Shown here one piece after another: positions 34,843 to 44,699 of a stretch of 64,000 nt of DNA (its first letter is position 1; each line of letters begins with the position of its first letter). The position numbers were made by a program, and so were the translations under genes. Where the stretch lies: assembly GCA_003243425.1 (NCBI GenBank), contig QFQP01000033.1, positions 1 through 64,000 of the forward strand. Reading direction: 5' to 3'. The notes below the pieces were generated by a model that did not search any database, was not told the DNA's origin, and worked only from the letters and a program-made list of their open reading frames with translations. This stretch comes from Archangium gephyra (GTDB taxonomy: Bacteria > Myxococcota > Myxococcia > Myxococcales > Myxococcaceae).

Positions 34843-36672
34843 TCAATTGCCTGCGAGCTTCACGACCACGGTTCCATCTTTGCCGGGCTCGCCGTCTTTC
34901 CCCGGCTTGCCCGGGACGCCGTCGGCCCCGCGCGCGCCGTTGAAGCCGTTCTCGAGCGACAACATCGCGCCATTCACCATGCACGACGCGCCGGCCCCGC
35001 CCGCGCCACCATTGCCGCCGAACCCTCCGGGCCCTGCAGCGCCACCTTCACCCGCCGCACCGCCGTGGCTGCGCACCAGCACGCGAATGAGCTCGAGCCC
35101 CGCTGCACAGTCGACGCCATCGGCGCAGCGCACCAGCGCCGTCACCGGGCCACCGTCACCACCGTCGCCGCCGTCGGTGCCGTCGCCACCCGGCCCGCCG
35201 CGGTCACCCGGCGACCCGGAGCGCCCGGCCATGCTGGGGCACGTCGCAGCGCCACCGGCCACGCCCGGAGCGCCCTTCGCACCGCGCGCGCCGTCGGTCC
35301 CATTCACGCCGTCGCCACCGGCGCTCGACACCTCGAAGTCGTTGCGCGCGGTGCGCGGCCACACCACCTGCTTGCGCAGCCCATTGGCTGTCGTGGCCAG
35401 AAAGATGACCGCGTTGGCCAGCACGTCGGCCTTCACGGTCAGCGCGGGGCCGGGCTCTCCGGGCGGGCCGGTGAAGCGCAACGACGGCGGGTCTTCGAAC
35501 TCGAGCGGCAGCTTCAAGATGGTCACCGGCTGACCGGCGAGCCGCACCGACATCGCCAGCCCCTCGTTGGCGCGCGCGAGGTCGACCACGCGGCTCATCG
35601 GCAGGGCCGTCGCCATCCACACCGCGCCGTCTTCGTCGAGCGACACCTCGAGCAGGTTCAACTCGAGGTCACGCGCTTCGATGCAGGGGTCCACCTCCAG
35701 CTCCTCGGGCGGCGCGCAGATGTTGAGCGGCCGGCTCCAGCCGACGTCGAAGGTGAGCACGCCGCGCAGCTTCAACCCCGGGTGCGTGCGCGCGTTGTTG
35801 CTGCCCTTCACCACGATTTTTCCGTACTGCGCGTCGGGGTTCTGTTTGAGCACCATCTCCACCGGCAGCTCGAGCGGCGGCTGCGGGTTGAGCAACGTGA
35901 GCCCCGAGGTGGCCTGCGCCCACCGCCCGGTGGTCAGCACCGCGCGCTCGACCTCGGCGGCGTGATTCCGCACCTCGTCCCACGGTGAACGGGCGATGCG
36001 CAGACGCACCAGCCGCACGCGCGCGGCCTCACGCAGCTCGAGCGACGGCAGCCGCTTGCTCATGCGGAAGATGAGGCGCTCGTCCTGCGTCTCGTCGATG
36101 ACCTCGGTGGTGACCGGCTTGCCGTTGAGCTGCCCGCGGCCCAGCTCCAGCGTCGTCACCATCGACTCGAAGGTGCGGCCCATGTCGACGTCGAACTCCT
36201 TCTTGCGTCGCGTGAGCATGCGCTCGAGCAGCGCCGCCAGCGCCGGGGAGTCTTCGCGGGGCCGCTTGATGAGCACGTCTTGAATGGTCTGCAGGCGGCC
36301 TGCGCCGTCCTCTTCACCGAGCAGCCACCACACCGCGCGCGCCAGCCGGGCGAGCAGCAGCTCCCGCGGCTCGACGTCCATCGACTTCACCATGCGGCTC
36401 GCACAGTCCTTCCAGGTGGTCAGCTCGAGCTCGTTGTCTTCGAGCGAGGCCACGAAGGGGTCGACCAGGGTCTCGTCGAGCCGGGTCAACATCTCGCTGC
36501 GTACGTCGCACACCGCGGGGTCTGCATTGTCCTGCCCGAGGTAGTGCACGAGCGCCTGACCGCTCCATTCTTCTGCGCTGTCTGCACGGAGCTGACTGGC
36601 GGAGTACGGGAGCGGGAAGGCGTGTCGGCACCCGCTCGCGGCCAGAGCCAGGAGGATGACGGCGTAACGCAT
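34843..36672 (-). CDS. Lipoprotein with collagen-like Gly-rich C-terminus
   Basis: 609 aa from ATG 36672. Lipobox ASGC, then a helical domain of about 220 residues (LLARLARAVWWLL, ERMLTRRKKEFDVDM) and a beta-rich central domain (LELPVEMVLK, SVRLAGQPVTILKLPLEFEDPP). From residue about 450 it becomes Gly-X-Y and GG-rich (GPPGEPGPAL, GVNGTDGARG, GDGTDGGDGGDGG, GARGADGVPGKPG, GKDGEPGKDGT) interrupted by a Cys-containing block. The longer upstream open frame is an artefact of GC bias. Probably a surface-exposed lipoprotein; role unknown. Confidence 0.77.
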   Translation of the reverse strand: MRYAVILLALAASGCRHAFPLPYSASQLRADSAEEWSGQALVHYLGQDNADPAVCDVRSEMLTRLDETLVDPFVASLEDNELELTTWKDCASRMVKSMDVEPRELLLARLARAVWWLLGEEDGAGRLQTIQDVLIKRPREDSPALAALLERMLTRRKKEFDVDMGRTFESMVTTLELGRGQLNGKPVTTEVIDETQDERLIFRMSKRLPSLELREAARVRLVRLRIARSPWDEVRNHAAEVERAVLTTGRWAQATSGLTLLNPQPPLELPVEMVLKQNPDAQYGKIVVKGSNNARTHPGLKLRGVLTFDVGWSRPLNICAPPEELEVDPCIEARDLELNLLEVSLDEDGAVWMATALPMSRVVDLARANEGLAMSVRLAGQPVTILKLPLEFEDPPSLRFTGPPGEPGPALTVKADVLANAVIFLATTANGLRKQVVWPRTARNDFEVSSAGGDGVNGTDGARGAKGAPGVAGGAATCPSMAGRSGSPGDRGGPGGDGTDGGDGGDGGPVTALVRCADGVDCAAGLELIRVLVRSHGGAAGEGGAAGPGGFGGNGGAGGAGASCMVNGAMLSLENGFNGARGADGVPGKPGKDGEPGKDGTVVVKLAGN

Positions 36673-36876
36673 GACGTTGGTTTGAGTAACACGCACCGGT
36701 GAACAAGGAACCAACGAGATGTGGCGGTGTTCCACGGCGGTAGCGTTCACTTCGCCCTGTTCCGCCCGTCGGCGAAGCCGCCGCTGATCGTCCACCGTGC
36801 CTCCGGGGCAGTCGGTGCGCATGGCCGAATGCTTATGGCGGGTCGTGGCGCTCCGCATTAAGCGCCGCGCGCCGTC
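36673..36876. promoter_or_regulatory. Divergent intergenic region
   Basis: 204 bp between the collagen-like lipoprotein (minus) and an MFS exporter (plus). Includes an AT-richer segment near 36675-36700 and an attaag tract near 36858-36862. It must hold both promoters, but I cannot place boxes with confidence. Confidence 0.4.
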
Positions 36877-38097
36877 ATGAGTGCCGCCGAGCCGCTCCCG
36901 CAAGCCAGTCTGTCTGCCACGCTGTTCGAGACGGTCGACGCGAAGACCAGGCGGCTCACCGAGTTCGGCCTCGCGCTCGGCGGCTTCGCCATCGGCACCG
37001 GCGAGTTCTCCATCATGGGGCTGCTGCCGAACGTCTCGAGCGACCTCGGCGTCTCGATTCCCGAAGCGGGCGGGCTCGTCAGCGCCTACGCGCTCGGGGT
37101 CACCGTCGGTGCGCCGATTCTCGCCATCGCCTGCGCGCGCGTGCCGCGGCGGCAGTTGCTGCTGTGGCTGATGGGCACGTACGTCATCGGCAACCTGCTC
37201 AGCGCGTGGTCGCCTGATTTCGGCTGGGCGTGGGGCCTGCGCTTCCTCACCGGCTTTCCGCACGGCGCGTTCTTCGGCGTGTCGGCGTTGCTCGCGGCCG
37301 AGATGGCGGGCCCCGGTCAGCGCGCGGTGGCCGTCGGCCGCGTGATGCTGGGCCTCACCGTGGCGACCATCGTCGGTACGCCGCTGGCCACGGCGCTCGG
37401 TCAGCACGGCAGCTGGCGCATGGCCTACGTGCTGGTGTCGGCGCTCGCGCTGGGCTCGTTCGCGCTCGTCTTCACCTTCGCGCCGCAGACACCGGTGCAG
37501 GGCTCGCCGTCGCCGCTGCGCGAGCTGGGCGGCTTCGCGAAGAGCCAGGTGTGGCTCACGCTCGGCATCGCGGCCATCGGCTTCGGTGGGCTGTTCTCCA
37601 TCTACACGTACCTCAACTCCACGCTGACGCAGCTGGCGGGGCTCGACGCGTCGAAGGTGCCGCTCGTGTTGTCGGCCACCGGCGTGGGCATGGTCATCGG
37701 CAACGTCGTCGGCTCACGGCTCGCCGACAAGTCGCTGCGCAACACCATCGCCGGCACGCTGGTGTGGAGCATGGTGACCTGCGCGCTCTTCTCGTTGGTG
37801 GCGCACGACGCCGTGCTGGCGGCCGTCGCCATGGTGCTGGTGGGCTGCGGCTTCGCGCTCGGGCCCGCGCTGCAGACGCGCCTGATGGACGTGGCCGGTG
37901 ACGCGCAGACGCTCGCGGCCTCGGCGAATCACTCGGCGTTCAACGTCGCCAATGCGCTGGGCGCGTACCTCGGCGGGCTCGCGGTGAGCGGAGGGTACGG
38001 CTGGCCGTCGACCGGGCTGGTCGGCGTGGCGATGGCCATGGGCGGCTTCGTGTTGTTTGCGATCTCCTGGTGGCGAGACCGCGCGACGTTCCGCTGA
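36877..38097 (+). CDS. MFS efflux transporter (AraJ/YdhP-like)
   Basis: 406 aa with 12 predicted membrane helices. Motifs of DHA1 drug:H+ antiporters: GTGEFSIMGLLPNVSSDLGVSIPEAGGLVSAYALGVTVGAP in helices 1-2, the D/R loop after helix 2 (ARVPRRQLLL), GFPHGAFFGVSALLAAEMA in helix 4, and the helix 11-12 region. The GEF and PHG motifs match the AraJ/PbuE subset that exports sugars, purines or drugs. Substrate unknown. Its TGA is in TGATCA. Confidence 0.85.
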   Translation: MSAAEPLPQASLSATLFETVDAKTRRLTEFGLALGGFAIGTGEFSIMGLLPNVSSDLGVSIPEAGGLVSAYALGVTVGAPILAIACARVPRRQLLLWLMGTYVIGNLLSAWSPDFGWAWGLRFLTGFPHGAFFGVSALLAAEMAGPGQRAVAVGRVMLGLTVATIVGTPLATALGQHGSWRMAYVLVSALALGSFALVFTFAPQTPVQGSPSPLRELGGFAKSQVWLTLGIAAIGFGGLFSIYTYLNSTLTQLAGLDASKVPLVLSATGVGMVIGNVVGSRLADKSLRNTIAGTLVWSMVTCALFSLVAHDAVLAAVAMVLVGCGFALGPALQTRLMDVAGDAQTLAASANHSAFNVANALGAYLGGLAVSGGYGWPSTGLVGVAMAMGGFVLFAISWWRDRATFR

Positions 38098-38184
38098 TCA
38101 GCTCGTGTGTGCGCTGCTTCGCGTTGCAGCAGCGGAACGATGTGTTGCGTGGCACCGGTTCGTTCGAATGGTGAGTGTGAAGTC

Positions 38185-39045
38185 ATGAAGACGACACGCG
38201 AAGTCACGAAGGTTCTCGGTTCTCACAAACAGCTGGAAGGCGGCGGGTTCGTGGTGCGGCGCCCGTTCCCGAGAATGGGGATGGATCAGGTCGACCCGTT
38301 CCTGCTCGTCGATGAGATGGGCCCGGTCGATTACGCCGCGGGCAACGCCGTCGGCGCGCCTGATCACCCGCACCGCGGCTTCGAGACGGTGACCTACGTG
38401 CTCGAGGGCGAAGTGGAGCACGAAGACTCGGCCGGCAATCGCGGCTTCATCGGCGCGGGCGACGTGCAGTGGATGACGGCTGGCGCGGGCGTGGTGCACT
38501 CCGAGATGCCGTCGAGCCGCTTGCAGGAGAAGGGCGGCCGCATGCACGGCTTTCAGATCTGGGTGAACCTGCCGAAGAAGGACAAGTTCATCGCGCCCCG
38601 CTACCAGGAGCTGAAGAGCGAGAAGTTGCCGGTGGCCACCAGCCAAGACGGGCTGGCGAAGGTGAAGGTCATCGCCGGTGAAGCGCTCGGCGCGAAGGCG
38701 GTCATCGAGACGCGCACGCCCATCGTCTACCAGCACTGGTCGCTGCAGCCCGGCGCGAAGGTCGAGCAGCTGCTCCAGCGTGCGTACCAGGGCTTCGTCT
38801 ACGTGTTCGGCGGCGCAGCGAAGGTCGGCGGCCGCGTGGTGAAGGACGGCGAGATGGGCATGCTGGGCGACGGGGACACGGTGGTGCTCGAGGCGGATCA
38901 GCCGGCGGAGTTGCTGCTGCTCGCCGGCGTGCCCATCGAAGAGCCGATGGTGCGCTGGGGCCCGTTCGTCATGAACACGCGCAGCGAGTTGATCCAGGCA
39001 GCCGAAGATTTCCAGAACGGCCGCATGGGGCAGATTCAGCGCTGA
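38185..39045 (+). CDS. Pirin family protein
   Basis: 286 aa from ATG 38185 (the frame is open upstream but that covers the intergenic region). Two cupin domains; the N-terminal one carries the metal site: DHPHRGFETVTYVLEGEVEHEDS and GAGVVHSEMP, giving three His and one Glu. Pirins bind Fe and act as quercetin 2,3-dioxygenase or as regulators of metabolism. Nothing next to it suggests a specific substrate. Terminated by a strong hairpin. Confidence 0.9.
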   Translation: MKTTREVTKVLGSHKQLEGGGFVVRRPFPRMGMDQVDPFLLVDEMGPVDYAAGNAVGAPDHPHRGFETVTYVLEGEVEHEDSAGNRGFIGAGDVQWMTAGAGVVHSEMPSSRLQEKGGRMHGFQIWVNLPKKDKFIAPRYQELKSEKLPVATSQDGLAKVKVIAGEALGAKAVIETRTPIVYQHWSLQPGAKVEQLLQRAYQGFVYVFGGAAKVGGRVVKDGEMGMLGDGDTVVLEADQPAELLLLAGVPIEEPMVRWGPFVMNTRSELIQAAEDFQNGRMGQIQR

Positions 39046-39057
39046 TCAGCTGAAGGC

Positions 39058-39083
39058 CGCCTCTCCACTGCGGTGGAGAGGCG
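39058..39083. terminator. Hairpin after pirin gene
   Basis: Perfect 11-bp inverted repeat CGCCTCTCCAC-tgcg-GTGGAGAGGCG, 12 bp after the pirin stop. Very stable, but no T run follows, so it may act as a processing or Rho-associated structure. Confidence 0.65.
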
Positions 39084-39215
39084 CCCTCGCTGCGCAAGGC
39101 GCCAAATGGCGATGAGTTCTCGAACGCATCGGTCGGCAATTTCGGGAGTCACTGATGTGACGCATCGCTCGCGTGGCCGCGTCATGGGAGTGACCCGGGA
39201 CTACACTCGGCCGCC

Positions 39216-40484
39216 ATGCGCGTGAGTACTCGAGTCCTTGTGGCGGCAGTCGCGGTGTCGATGGCGGCGTGTGGTTCGGCGACGAACCCCGATGGAGGAA
39301 GTGGCGGAGGTGCCGGTTCAACCGGCGGCGGCGTTGCTTCGACGGGCGGTGGCGCGGCGACGGGCGGAGGCTCTGAAACCGGCGGTGGCACGGCGACGGG
39401 TGGTGGCACCGCGACGGGCGGTGGCACGGCGACCGGTGGTGGCACGGCGACTGGCGGCGGCACGGCGACTGGCGGCGGCACGGCAACCGGCGGTGGGTCT
39501 GGAAGCGACGCCGGCACCGACACGCCGCCGACGCTCAACTTCACGACATCGCCGGTGGCGAATCTCCCGAGCGGGGTTCGCTACGTCGACGGGCTGCACT
39601 ACGGCCCCGACGCCGAGCAGGTGATGGACGTCTTCCTGCCGACGTCTTCGACACCCACGCCGCTCGTCATCTTCTTCCACGGCGGTGGCTTCACGGGCGG
39701 CAGTCGCGACAACGCGTACACCGGCGGAGGCAACGCCATCGTTCAGTTCACGACGGCCGGCATCGCGTACATCACCGCCGACTATCGGCTGCTTCAGAAC
39801 ATCGGCGTCGAGACCGAGGGCGTGCGCAAGTGCCTGGGTGACGCCGCGCTCGCGGTGCAGTTCGTTCGCCGCTGGTCGTCGGTGTTCAACCTCGACCCCT
39901 CGCGCGTGGCGGTCTACGGCTCGTCGGCAGGTGCAGGCACGAGTCTGTGGCTCGCGTTCCACGACGACCTCGCGAAGGCCGATGCGGGCACCGAAATCGA
40001 ACGCCAGTCGACGCGCGTGACCGCCGCGGCCGCGCTCTCGACGCAGGCGACCTACGACGTTCTTCGCTGGGCGCCCGACGTGTACGGCCCCGAATACCCG
40101 GCGCTGACCAACGACGTGTTGCTGAGCCAGCTCACGCTGCGTGGGACCATCGTGCGCTTCTACGGGCTGCCCGCGTCACACGTGGCCGATGCCGGGGCCA
40201 TCCTCACCACGCTGACGAACTCCACGTACGCGGCGTACCGCGCCGATGCGGACATGTTGGCGTTGATGTCGCCGGATGATCCGCCGGTGTTCGTGCAGAA
40301 CGCGGGAGCCAACACGGCGCCGGGCACGGCGAACTTCGACCTGCTGCACCACCCTCGGCACGCGGTGACCGTGAGGAACTCCGGGTACGACGCGGGCGTG
40401 ACGGTGGAAGCGGACATCGACGCGTACAACGTGATGTCGACGACGAACGCGGTGACATTCCTGATTGATCAGCTCACGCCCTGA
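39216..40484 (+). CDS. Lipoprotein esterase with TATGGG repeat linker
   Basis: 422 aa. Signal with lipobox MAAC (Cys19), then a 75-residue low-complexity linker (GGGTATGGGTATGGG...), then an alpha/beta hydrolase of the HSL/carboxylesterase branch: oxyanion HGGGF (about residue 155), nucleophile GSSAGAG (about 232), and a C-terminal HHPRHAVTV for the catalytic His. The linker is coded by six 18-bp units whose DNA lies near 39375-39500. Exported and tethered to the membrane by the linker. Substrate unknown. Confidence 0.85.
   Translation: MRVSTRVLVAAVAVSMAACGSATNPDGGSGGGAGSTGGGVASTGGGAATGGGSETGGGTATGGGTATGGGTATGGGTATGGGTATGGGTATGGGSGSDAGTDTPPTLNFTTSPVANLPSGVRYVDGLHYGPDAEQVMDVFLPTSSTPTPLVIFFHGGGFTGGSRDNAYTGGGNAIVQFTTAGIAYITADYRLLQNIGVETEGVRKCLGDAALAVQFVRRWSSVFNLDPSRVAVYGSSAGAGTSLWLAFHDDLAKADAGTEIERQSTRVTAAAALSTQATYDVLRWAPDVYGPEYPALTNDVLLSQLTLRGTIVRFYGLPASHVADAGAILTTLTNSTYAAYRADADMLALMSPDDPPVFVQNAGANTAPGTANFDLLHHPRHAVTVRNSGYDAGVTVEADIDAYNVMSTTNAVTFLIDQLTP
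39375..39500 (+). repeat. 18-bp tandem repeats within the esterase gene
   Basis: Seven units of ggcggtggcacggcgacg, nearly identical, encoding the TATGGG linker. Similar in size and composition to the repeat at the left edge of the window, but a different hexapeptide. Confidence 0.85.
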
Positions 40485-40490
40485 GCGCGG

Positions 40491-41513
40491 CTATTTCGCG
40501 AGCGTGACGCCGCCGTCGCGCTCGAACACGTGCACCACACGCTGACCTCGCACGACCGGCGCCGGCGACGAGAGAGAATCTGCCTCCATCTCGACGAACA
40601 CCGTTTCACCGCTGACGGCCCACGCGGTCGGCAGCGACGGCACGTCGTAGGTCCACGAAATCGAATTCTCCTCGAGCGTGCCGACCGCGCCGAACATTCC
40701 GCCGCGTGACCCGAGCACCAGCGTCTCGCTCCCGCGCTGCAGCACGCCGAGCGGCAGGTACCCGAGCCCGCTGATCACCCCGCCATCACCGCGCCTCCAC
40801 TCCGCGGTCTCGCCGGTGATGTTCACGCCGGGTTCCTGCCGTGCGCTGATCAGCGGCACCGTCGTCACGCCATCGGTGACGGCGCCGTTCTTCACGCGCC
40901 ACTTCGACTCAGGGCACTTCACCTTCGTGAGCTTCCCCAACGCCTTCACTGCGAGCTCTCGCGCGTACAGCGACACGTCACAATTTCCGATGAAGTTCAC
41001 CGCCTCCTTGAGCTCCCTGTTCTTCGGCGGCGACGTGAGCGCCCTCAGCGCGTCGTGCCGCTTCTTGCCGGTGCGGAGCGCGTTCAGGAAGTGAGCTCGT
41101 GTCCACGGCTCTTCGCGCGCGCTGATGGTCCGCAGGAACGGCACGGGCCACTGGGTCTCGAGCCCCTCTTCGATGAACGTGCGTGTCTCGCCGGACCACT
41201 TCGGAACACTGGCCAGCAGCTCGATGCCCTCGAAGCGACAGTCGTGCTTCTCCTTGGCGAGCTGGAGGGCGTAGGGCTCGAGCGACTGCTTGCGCGCTTT
41301 CGCGAGGACGCGCATCGCGAGAATGCGGGTCGTCTCATCCGTCTCGGTACGCAGCACCTCTTCACTGCGCGTGACGTACTTCGGTGACGCAGGCGCCTTG
41401 TGCAGCTCACGCGCGAGCGGGGTCACGCATTCGGGCAACTCGTTCCCGCACCACAACTCCGGCGTGCAGTTCTCACCAGCAGCGAGCGCGATGACGACGA
41501 CGAGCGTGAGCAT
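40491..41513 (-). CDS. Secreted protein, tandem paralog 1 (HEAT-like)
   Basis: 340 aa with an N-terminal signal peptide (LTLVVVIALAAG). The first 180 residues are helical repeats of HEAT type (TTRILAMRVLAKARK, GIELLASVPKW, RAHFLNALRTGKKRHDALRALT), followed by a Cys-containing beta-rich domain. The gene next upstream encodes a paralog sharing LLADVPQ/LLASVP, EPWxxAxxLxAIRSG, VNFxxxCD, KLTKVKCPES/AVTPVKCPTP. Tandem duplication, three bases apart. No function known. Confidence 0.75.
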   Translation of the reverse strand: MLTLVVVIALAAGENCTPELWCGNELPECVTPLARELHKAPASPKYVTRSEEVLRTETDETTRILAMRVLAKARKQSLEPYALQLAKEKHDCRFEGIELLASVPKWSGETRTFIEEGLETQWPVPFLRTISAREEPWTRAHFLNALRTGKKRHDALRALTSPPKNRELKEAVNFIGNCDVSLYARELAVKALGKLTKVKCPESKWRVKNGAVTDGVTTVPLISARQEPGVNITGETAEWRRGDGGVISGLGYLPLGVLQRGSETLVLGSRGGMFGAVGTLEENSISWTYDVPSLPTAWAVSGETVFVEMEADSLSSPAPVVRGQRVVHVFERDGGVTLAK

Positions 41514-41516
41514 GGG

Positions 41517-42809
41517 TCACTTCTTCCAGAGGCAGTTCGAAGATTCGGAATCGGCGATCGAAAACCCGCCGTCGCGTTCGTAGACCATCACCGCGAGCTT
41601 CGCGTCGTCGGAGAGGCACGGTGACGTCATCGCGTGCGACGGAAACGCGATGAACAGGCGCTCGTTGGTGGCCGCCCACGACGAAGGCGCACCGATGAAG
41701 CGCATCGTCGCTTCGTAGCGCACGCCACCATCACCTTCGCTGATCAGCCGGCCGAAGCCGCCCGAACCTCCCAGGTGCTCGAGCGTCGAAATCACCATCG
41801 TCTCCGAGCCCTGCTTCACGAGCGCAGCGGGGTGCAGAAAGCCGCCTTCCGCGAACACGTCGAGACCGCCGTCGCGTCGAACGAAGCCCAGCGCACCGCC
41901 GAACTCGCCGTCGTTCCGCGCGCCGATGCAGTGGCCGCTGAACGCGCCGAGCCCTCCGTCACACGCGCTCACCGTCGAGGTGGCGCTCAACTTCACGCGC
42001 GCGGAGCCATCGGTGACCACGCCGTTCTCCAGCTTCCACACCGGTGTCGGACACTTCACCGGCGTGACCGCCACGCCGACGGACTTCAGGTGTTGCCGCG
42101 CTTCTTCCTGCAGCCGCTGCGACGGGTCACAGCTCGCGACGAAGTTCACGGCGCTCTTCAGCTCGGGCGACGCGGTCTTCCGCAACGCGCGCATGACGCC
42201 CATGCGCAGATGACCGTCGCCGGAGCGGATGGCTTCGAGCGCCAGCGCCTGGGCCCACGGCTCGTCACGCGTGGCGACGAGCGCACCGATGCTCAAGGTG
42301 TCTTCGCTGTGAAACGCGTTGGTCACTGCCACGCGTGCTTCGTCGGACAGTTGGGGAACGTCGGCGAGCAGGCGCGCGCCTTCTCCGATGCACGAGTAGT
42401 CGTTCCTGCGGAGCAGCTTCAGCGCCTCAGCTTCGATGCCCGGGTGCTTCGCCCGCGCCAACATTCGCCGCGCCGGCGCGAGCGCACGTGGATCATCTCC
42501 ACGTAACGCCTCTTCGGCCCACGCGAGGAACCTGGGCGTCGACTGCCCTCTGCCTTCGACGACCGAGAGAACGAACGCGAAACGACTCATGCATTCGGAG
42601 ATCTCGTACTGACAGTCGCGCGGCTGCTTCTCACACGTGGACTTCCGCGAGGCGACGCTCGCGGTCTTCTCCAGCGCAGCGAGGTCCTTCTTCGAGAACG
42701 CCTCCGTGCCCTGCAGCGCCCACAGGTCTTCCACGGTCGCGCGGCCAGACGAGAAGCGTTGAATCACCGGCGACTGCGACACGACCACCACCAACACGAG
42801 CGTCAACAT
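41517..42809 (-). CDS. Secreted protein, tandem paralog 2 (HEAT-like)
   Basis: 430 aa with signal peptide (LTLVLVVVVSQS). HEAT-like helices occur around residues 95-215 (LARAKHPGIEAEALKLL, EARVAVTNAF, ALEAIRSGDGHLRMGVMRAL), then a C-terminal beta domain with FAEGGF, GSETMVIS and FERDGG-like endings (VYERDGGFSIADSES). The downstream paralog lacks an insertion of about 80 residues near the N-terminus. Divergent from a carboxylesterase with only 33 bp between starts. Confidence 0.75.
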   Translation of the reverse strand: MLTLVLVVVVSQSPVIQRFSSGRATVEDLWALQGTEAFSKKDLAALEKTASVASRKSTCEKQPRDCQYEISECMSRFAFVLSVVEGRGQSTPRFLAWAEEALRGDDPRALAPARRMLARAKHPGIEAEALKLLRRNDYSCIGEGARLLADVPQLSDEARVAVTNAFHSEDTLSIGALVATRDEPWAQALALEAIRSGDGHLRMGVMRALRKTASPELKSAVNFVASCDPSQRLQEEARQHLKSVGVAVTPVKCPTPVWKLENGVVTDGSARVKLSATSTVSACDGGLGAFSGHCIGARNDGEFGGALGFVRRDGGLDVFAEGGFLHPAALVKQGSETMVISTLEHLGGSGGFGRLISEGDGGVRYEATMRFIGAPSSWAATNERLFIAFPSHAMTSPCLSDDAKLAVMVYERDGGFSIADSESSNCLWKK

Positions 42810-42842
42810 GAGCGCGCGATTCTGGCGTAGGTCCTCGGCCCC

Positions 42843-44630
42843 ATGCGCTCTTCATTGCTCGTACTGCTCGTTGTTTCCGGCTGCGCGACGACGCGCGGCA
42901 TCGCCCCGTGGACCGAAGTGAAGGGCGCGCCGGCAGACGCGACCGTGCGCACCACCGCACAGGGCGAGCTGGTCGGCTTCGTCGAGCGCAAGGGCAACCA
43001 CGCGTGGCTCGGCATTCCCTACGCGGCGAAGCCCGAACGCTGGCGCGCACCGAAGCCGGCCGAGCCGTGGAGCGGCCGTCGTGAAGCGACCCGGTACGGC
43101 GCCCTCTGCCCGCAGCTGAATGGCCCGCTCGGCGGCGCGAAGGACACGGGCGTCGTCGCCGGCTCCGAAGATTGTCTGACGCTGAGCATCTTCGCGCCCG
43201 CGCTGACCGCCGACGAAGCGCGCAGCGCGAAGCGGCCGGTGATGTTCTGGATTCACGGTGGCGGCAACACCATCGGTACCGGCAACGTGTACGGCTTCGC
43301 GCGCAACCTCGCGCTCAAGCACGGCGTCATCATCGTCAACGTGAACTACCGGCTCGGGGTGCTCGGGTGGTTCCACCACCCGGCGTTGCTCGGCCCCGAG
43401 CTGTCGCCGGAAGACGCGAGCGGCAACTACGGCACGCTCGACCTCATCGCGGCGCTCAAGTGGGTGAACCAGAACATCGAAGCGTTCGGTGGCGACCCCG
43501 CGAACGTCACCGTGTTCGGTGAATCAGCAGGCGGCTTCAACACCTTCAGCCTGCTCGCTTCACCGCTCGCGCACGGGCTGTTTCACCGCGCGGCGATTCA
43601 GAGCGGCGTTCCCGGCAGCGTGGGCCTGCAGCAGGCGTGGCACTACGTCGACGACGCGCAGCCCGGTGTGAAGGGCAGCTCGTCCGAGGTGCTGGTCGCG
43701 CAGGTGCTGCTCGATGGAAAGGCGAAGACGCGCGAAGACGCGAAGCAGGTGATCAGCGGCATGAGCGCTGATCAGCTCGCCGCGTATCTGCGCGGCCGCA
43801 CCCCCGAGCAGTTGATCAGCCCGTTCAAGGGCCCGGGCTTCGGCATGTACGACGCACCGGCGCTGCTGCGCGATGGTCACGTGCTGCCGCCGGGTGACGT
43901 CACCCTGGCGCTGGAGCACTCCAAGGTGCCGGTGCTGCTCGGCACCAACCTCGACGAGTTCAAGCTCTTCATGGTGGGCAACCCGCACTACGTGTCGCGG
44001 TTCCTCGGGCTGCGCATCAAGGACGAGGTCGCCTACGAGCGCGATTCGCGCTTCGTGACCGACGTGTGGCGCGCGATGGGGGTCGACGCGCCGGTCGAGG
44101 CATTCCGCAAGGCGGGCGCGCCGGTGTTCGCGTACCGCTTCGACTGGGCCGACGAGCCGAAGTCGTTCTTTGCAGACGTGCCGAAGTTGCTCGGCGCCGC
44201 GCACGGCCTGGAGATCGGCTTCATGTTCGACGACGAAGACAGCGAGTTCGACCCGTTCGGCGTGAACACGAAAGAGAACGAAGCGCAGCGCGTGAAGCTG
44301 GCGCGCGCGATGAGCTCGTACTGGGTGCAGTTCGCCAGGACGGGGAACCCGGAGCAGGGCGTCGACGGCTCGTTGCCGACGTGGGAGCAGGCCGGCGCTG
44401 AGCACCGCTTCATCGTGTTCGACACCGACGCGAAGGGGGGCCTGCGCATGGAGCAGGGGGTGCTGACGCTCGACTCGGTCGAAGACGCGATGTGGAAGAA
44501 CCCTGCGTTCACCAGCGACCCGGCGCTGTGTCAGCGCGCGAAGGGCGTGTTCAAGGACTTCGCGGGCGAAGTAGGCGCGTGGACGGCGGAGCGTGAGAAG
44601 CGCTTCGCCGAGCGTTGCCCGAAGCACTGA
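42843..44630 (+). CDS. Lipoprotein carboxylesterase (type B)
   Basis: 595 aa. Lipobox VSGC then a type-B carboxylesterase/COesterase domain: IPYAAKPERWRAP, EDCLTLSIFAP, WIHGGGNTIGTGN (oxyanion), FGESAGGFNTFSLLASP (nucleophile Ser about 228), GTNLDEFKLFM (acid), and an AHGLEIGFMF catalytic His block. The para-nitrobenzyl esterase-like sequence is complete. Exported, attached to the outer membrane. Substrate is likely an ester of an extracellular compound. Confidence 0.9.
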   Translation: MRSSLLVLLVVSGCATTRGIAPWTEVKGAPADATVRTTAQGELVGFVERKGNHAWLGIPYAAKPERWRAPKPAEPWSGRREATRYGALCPQLNGPLGGAKDTGVVAGSEDCLTLSIFAPALTADEARSAKRPVMFWIHGGGNTIGTGNVYGFARNLALKHGVIIVNVNYRLGVLGWFHHPALLGPELSPEDASGNYGTLDLIAALKWVNQNIEAFGGDPANVTVFGESAGGFNTFSLLASPLAHGLFHRAAIQSGVPGSVGLQQAWHYVDDAQPGVKGSSSEVLVAQVLLDGKAKTREDAKQVISGMSADQLAAYLRGRTPEQLISPFKGPGFGMYDAPALLRDGHVLPPGDVTLALEHSKVPVLLGTNLDEFKLFMVGNPHYVSRFLGLRIKDEVAYERDSRFVTDVWRAMGVDAPVEAFRKAGAPVFAYRFDWADEPKSFFADVPKLLGAAHGLEIGFMFDDEDSEFDPFGVNTKENEAQRVKLARAMSSYWVQFARTGNPEQGVDGSLPTWEQAGAEHRFIVFDTDAKGGLRMEQGVLTLDSVEDAMWKNPAFTSDPALCQRAKGVFKDFAGEVGAWTAEREKRFAERCPKH

Positions 44631-44699
44631 GAACATCGCGTTCATTCAGGTTGTCGCCGCGCGATTCACGGGGGCGCCGTGTGCTGCTCAGGTTGGCGC

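Noticed and set aside
34843..37407. Long upstream extension of the collagen-like lipoprotein frame
   Set aside because: The part before ATG 36672 crosses the divergent MFS gene and has low-complexity Arg/Gly composition; the lipobox sets the start at 36672.
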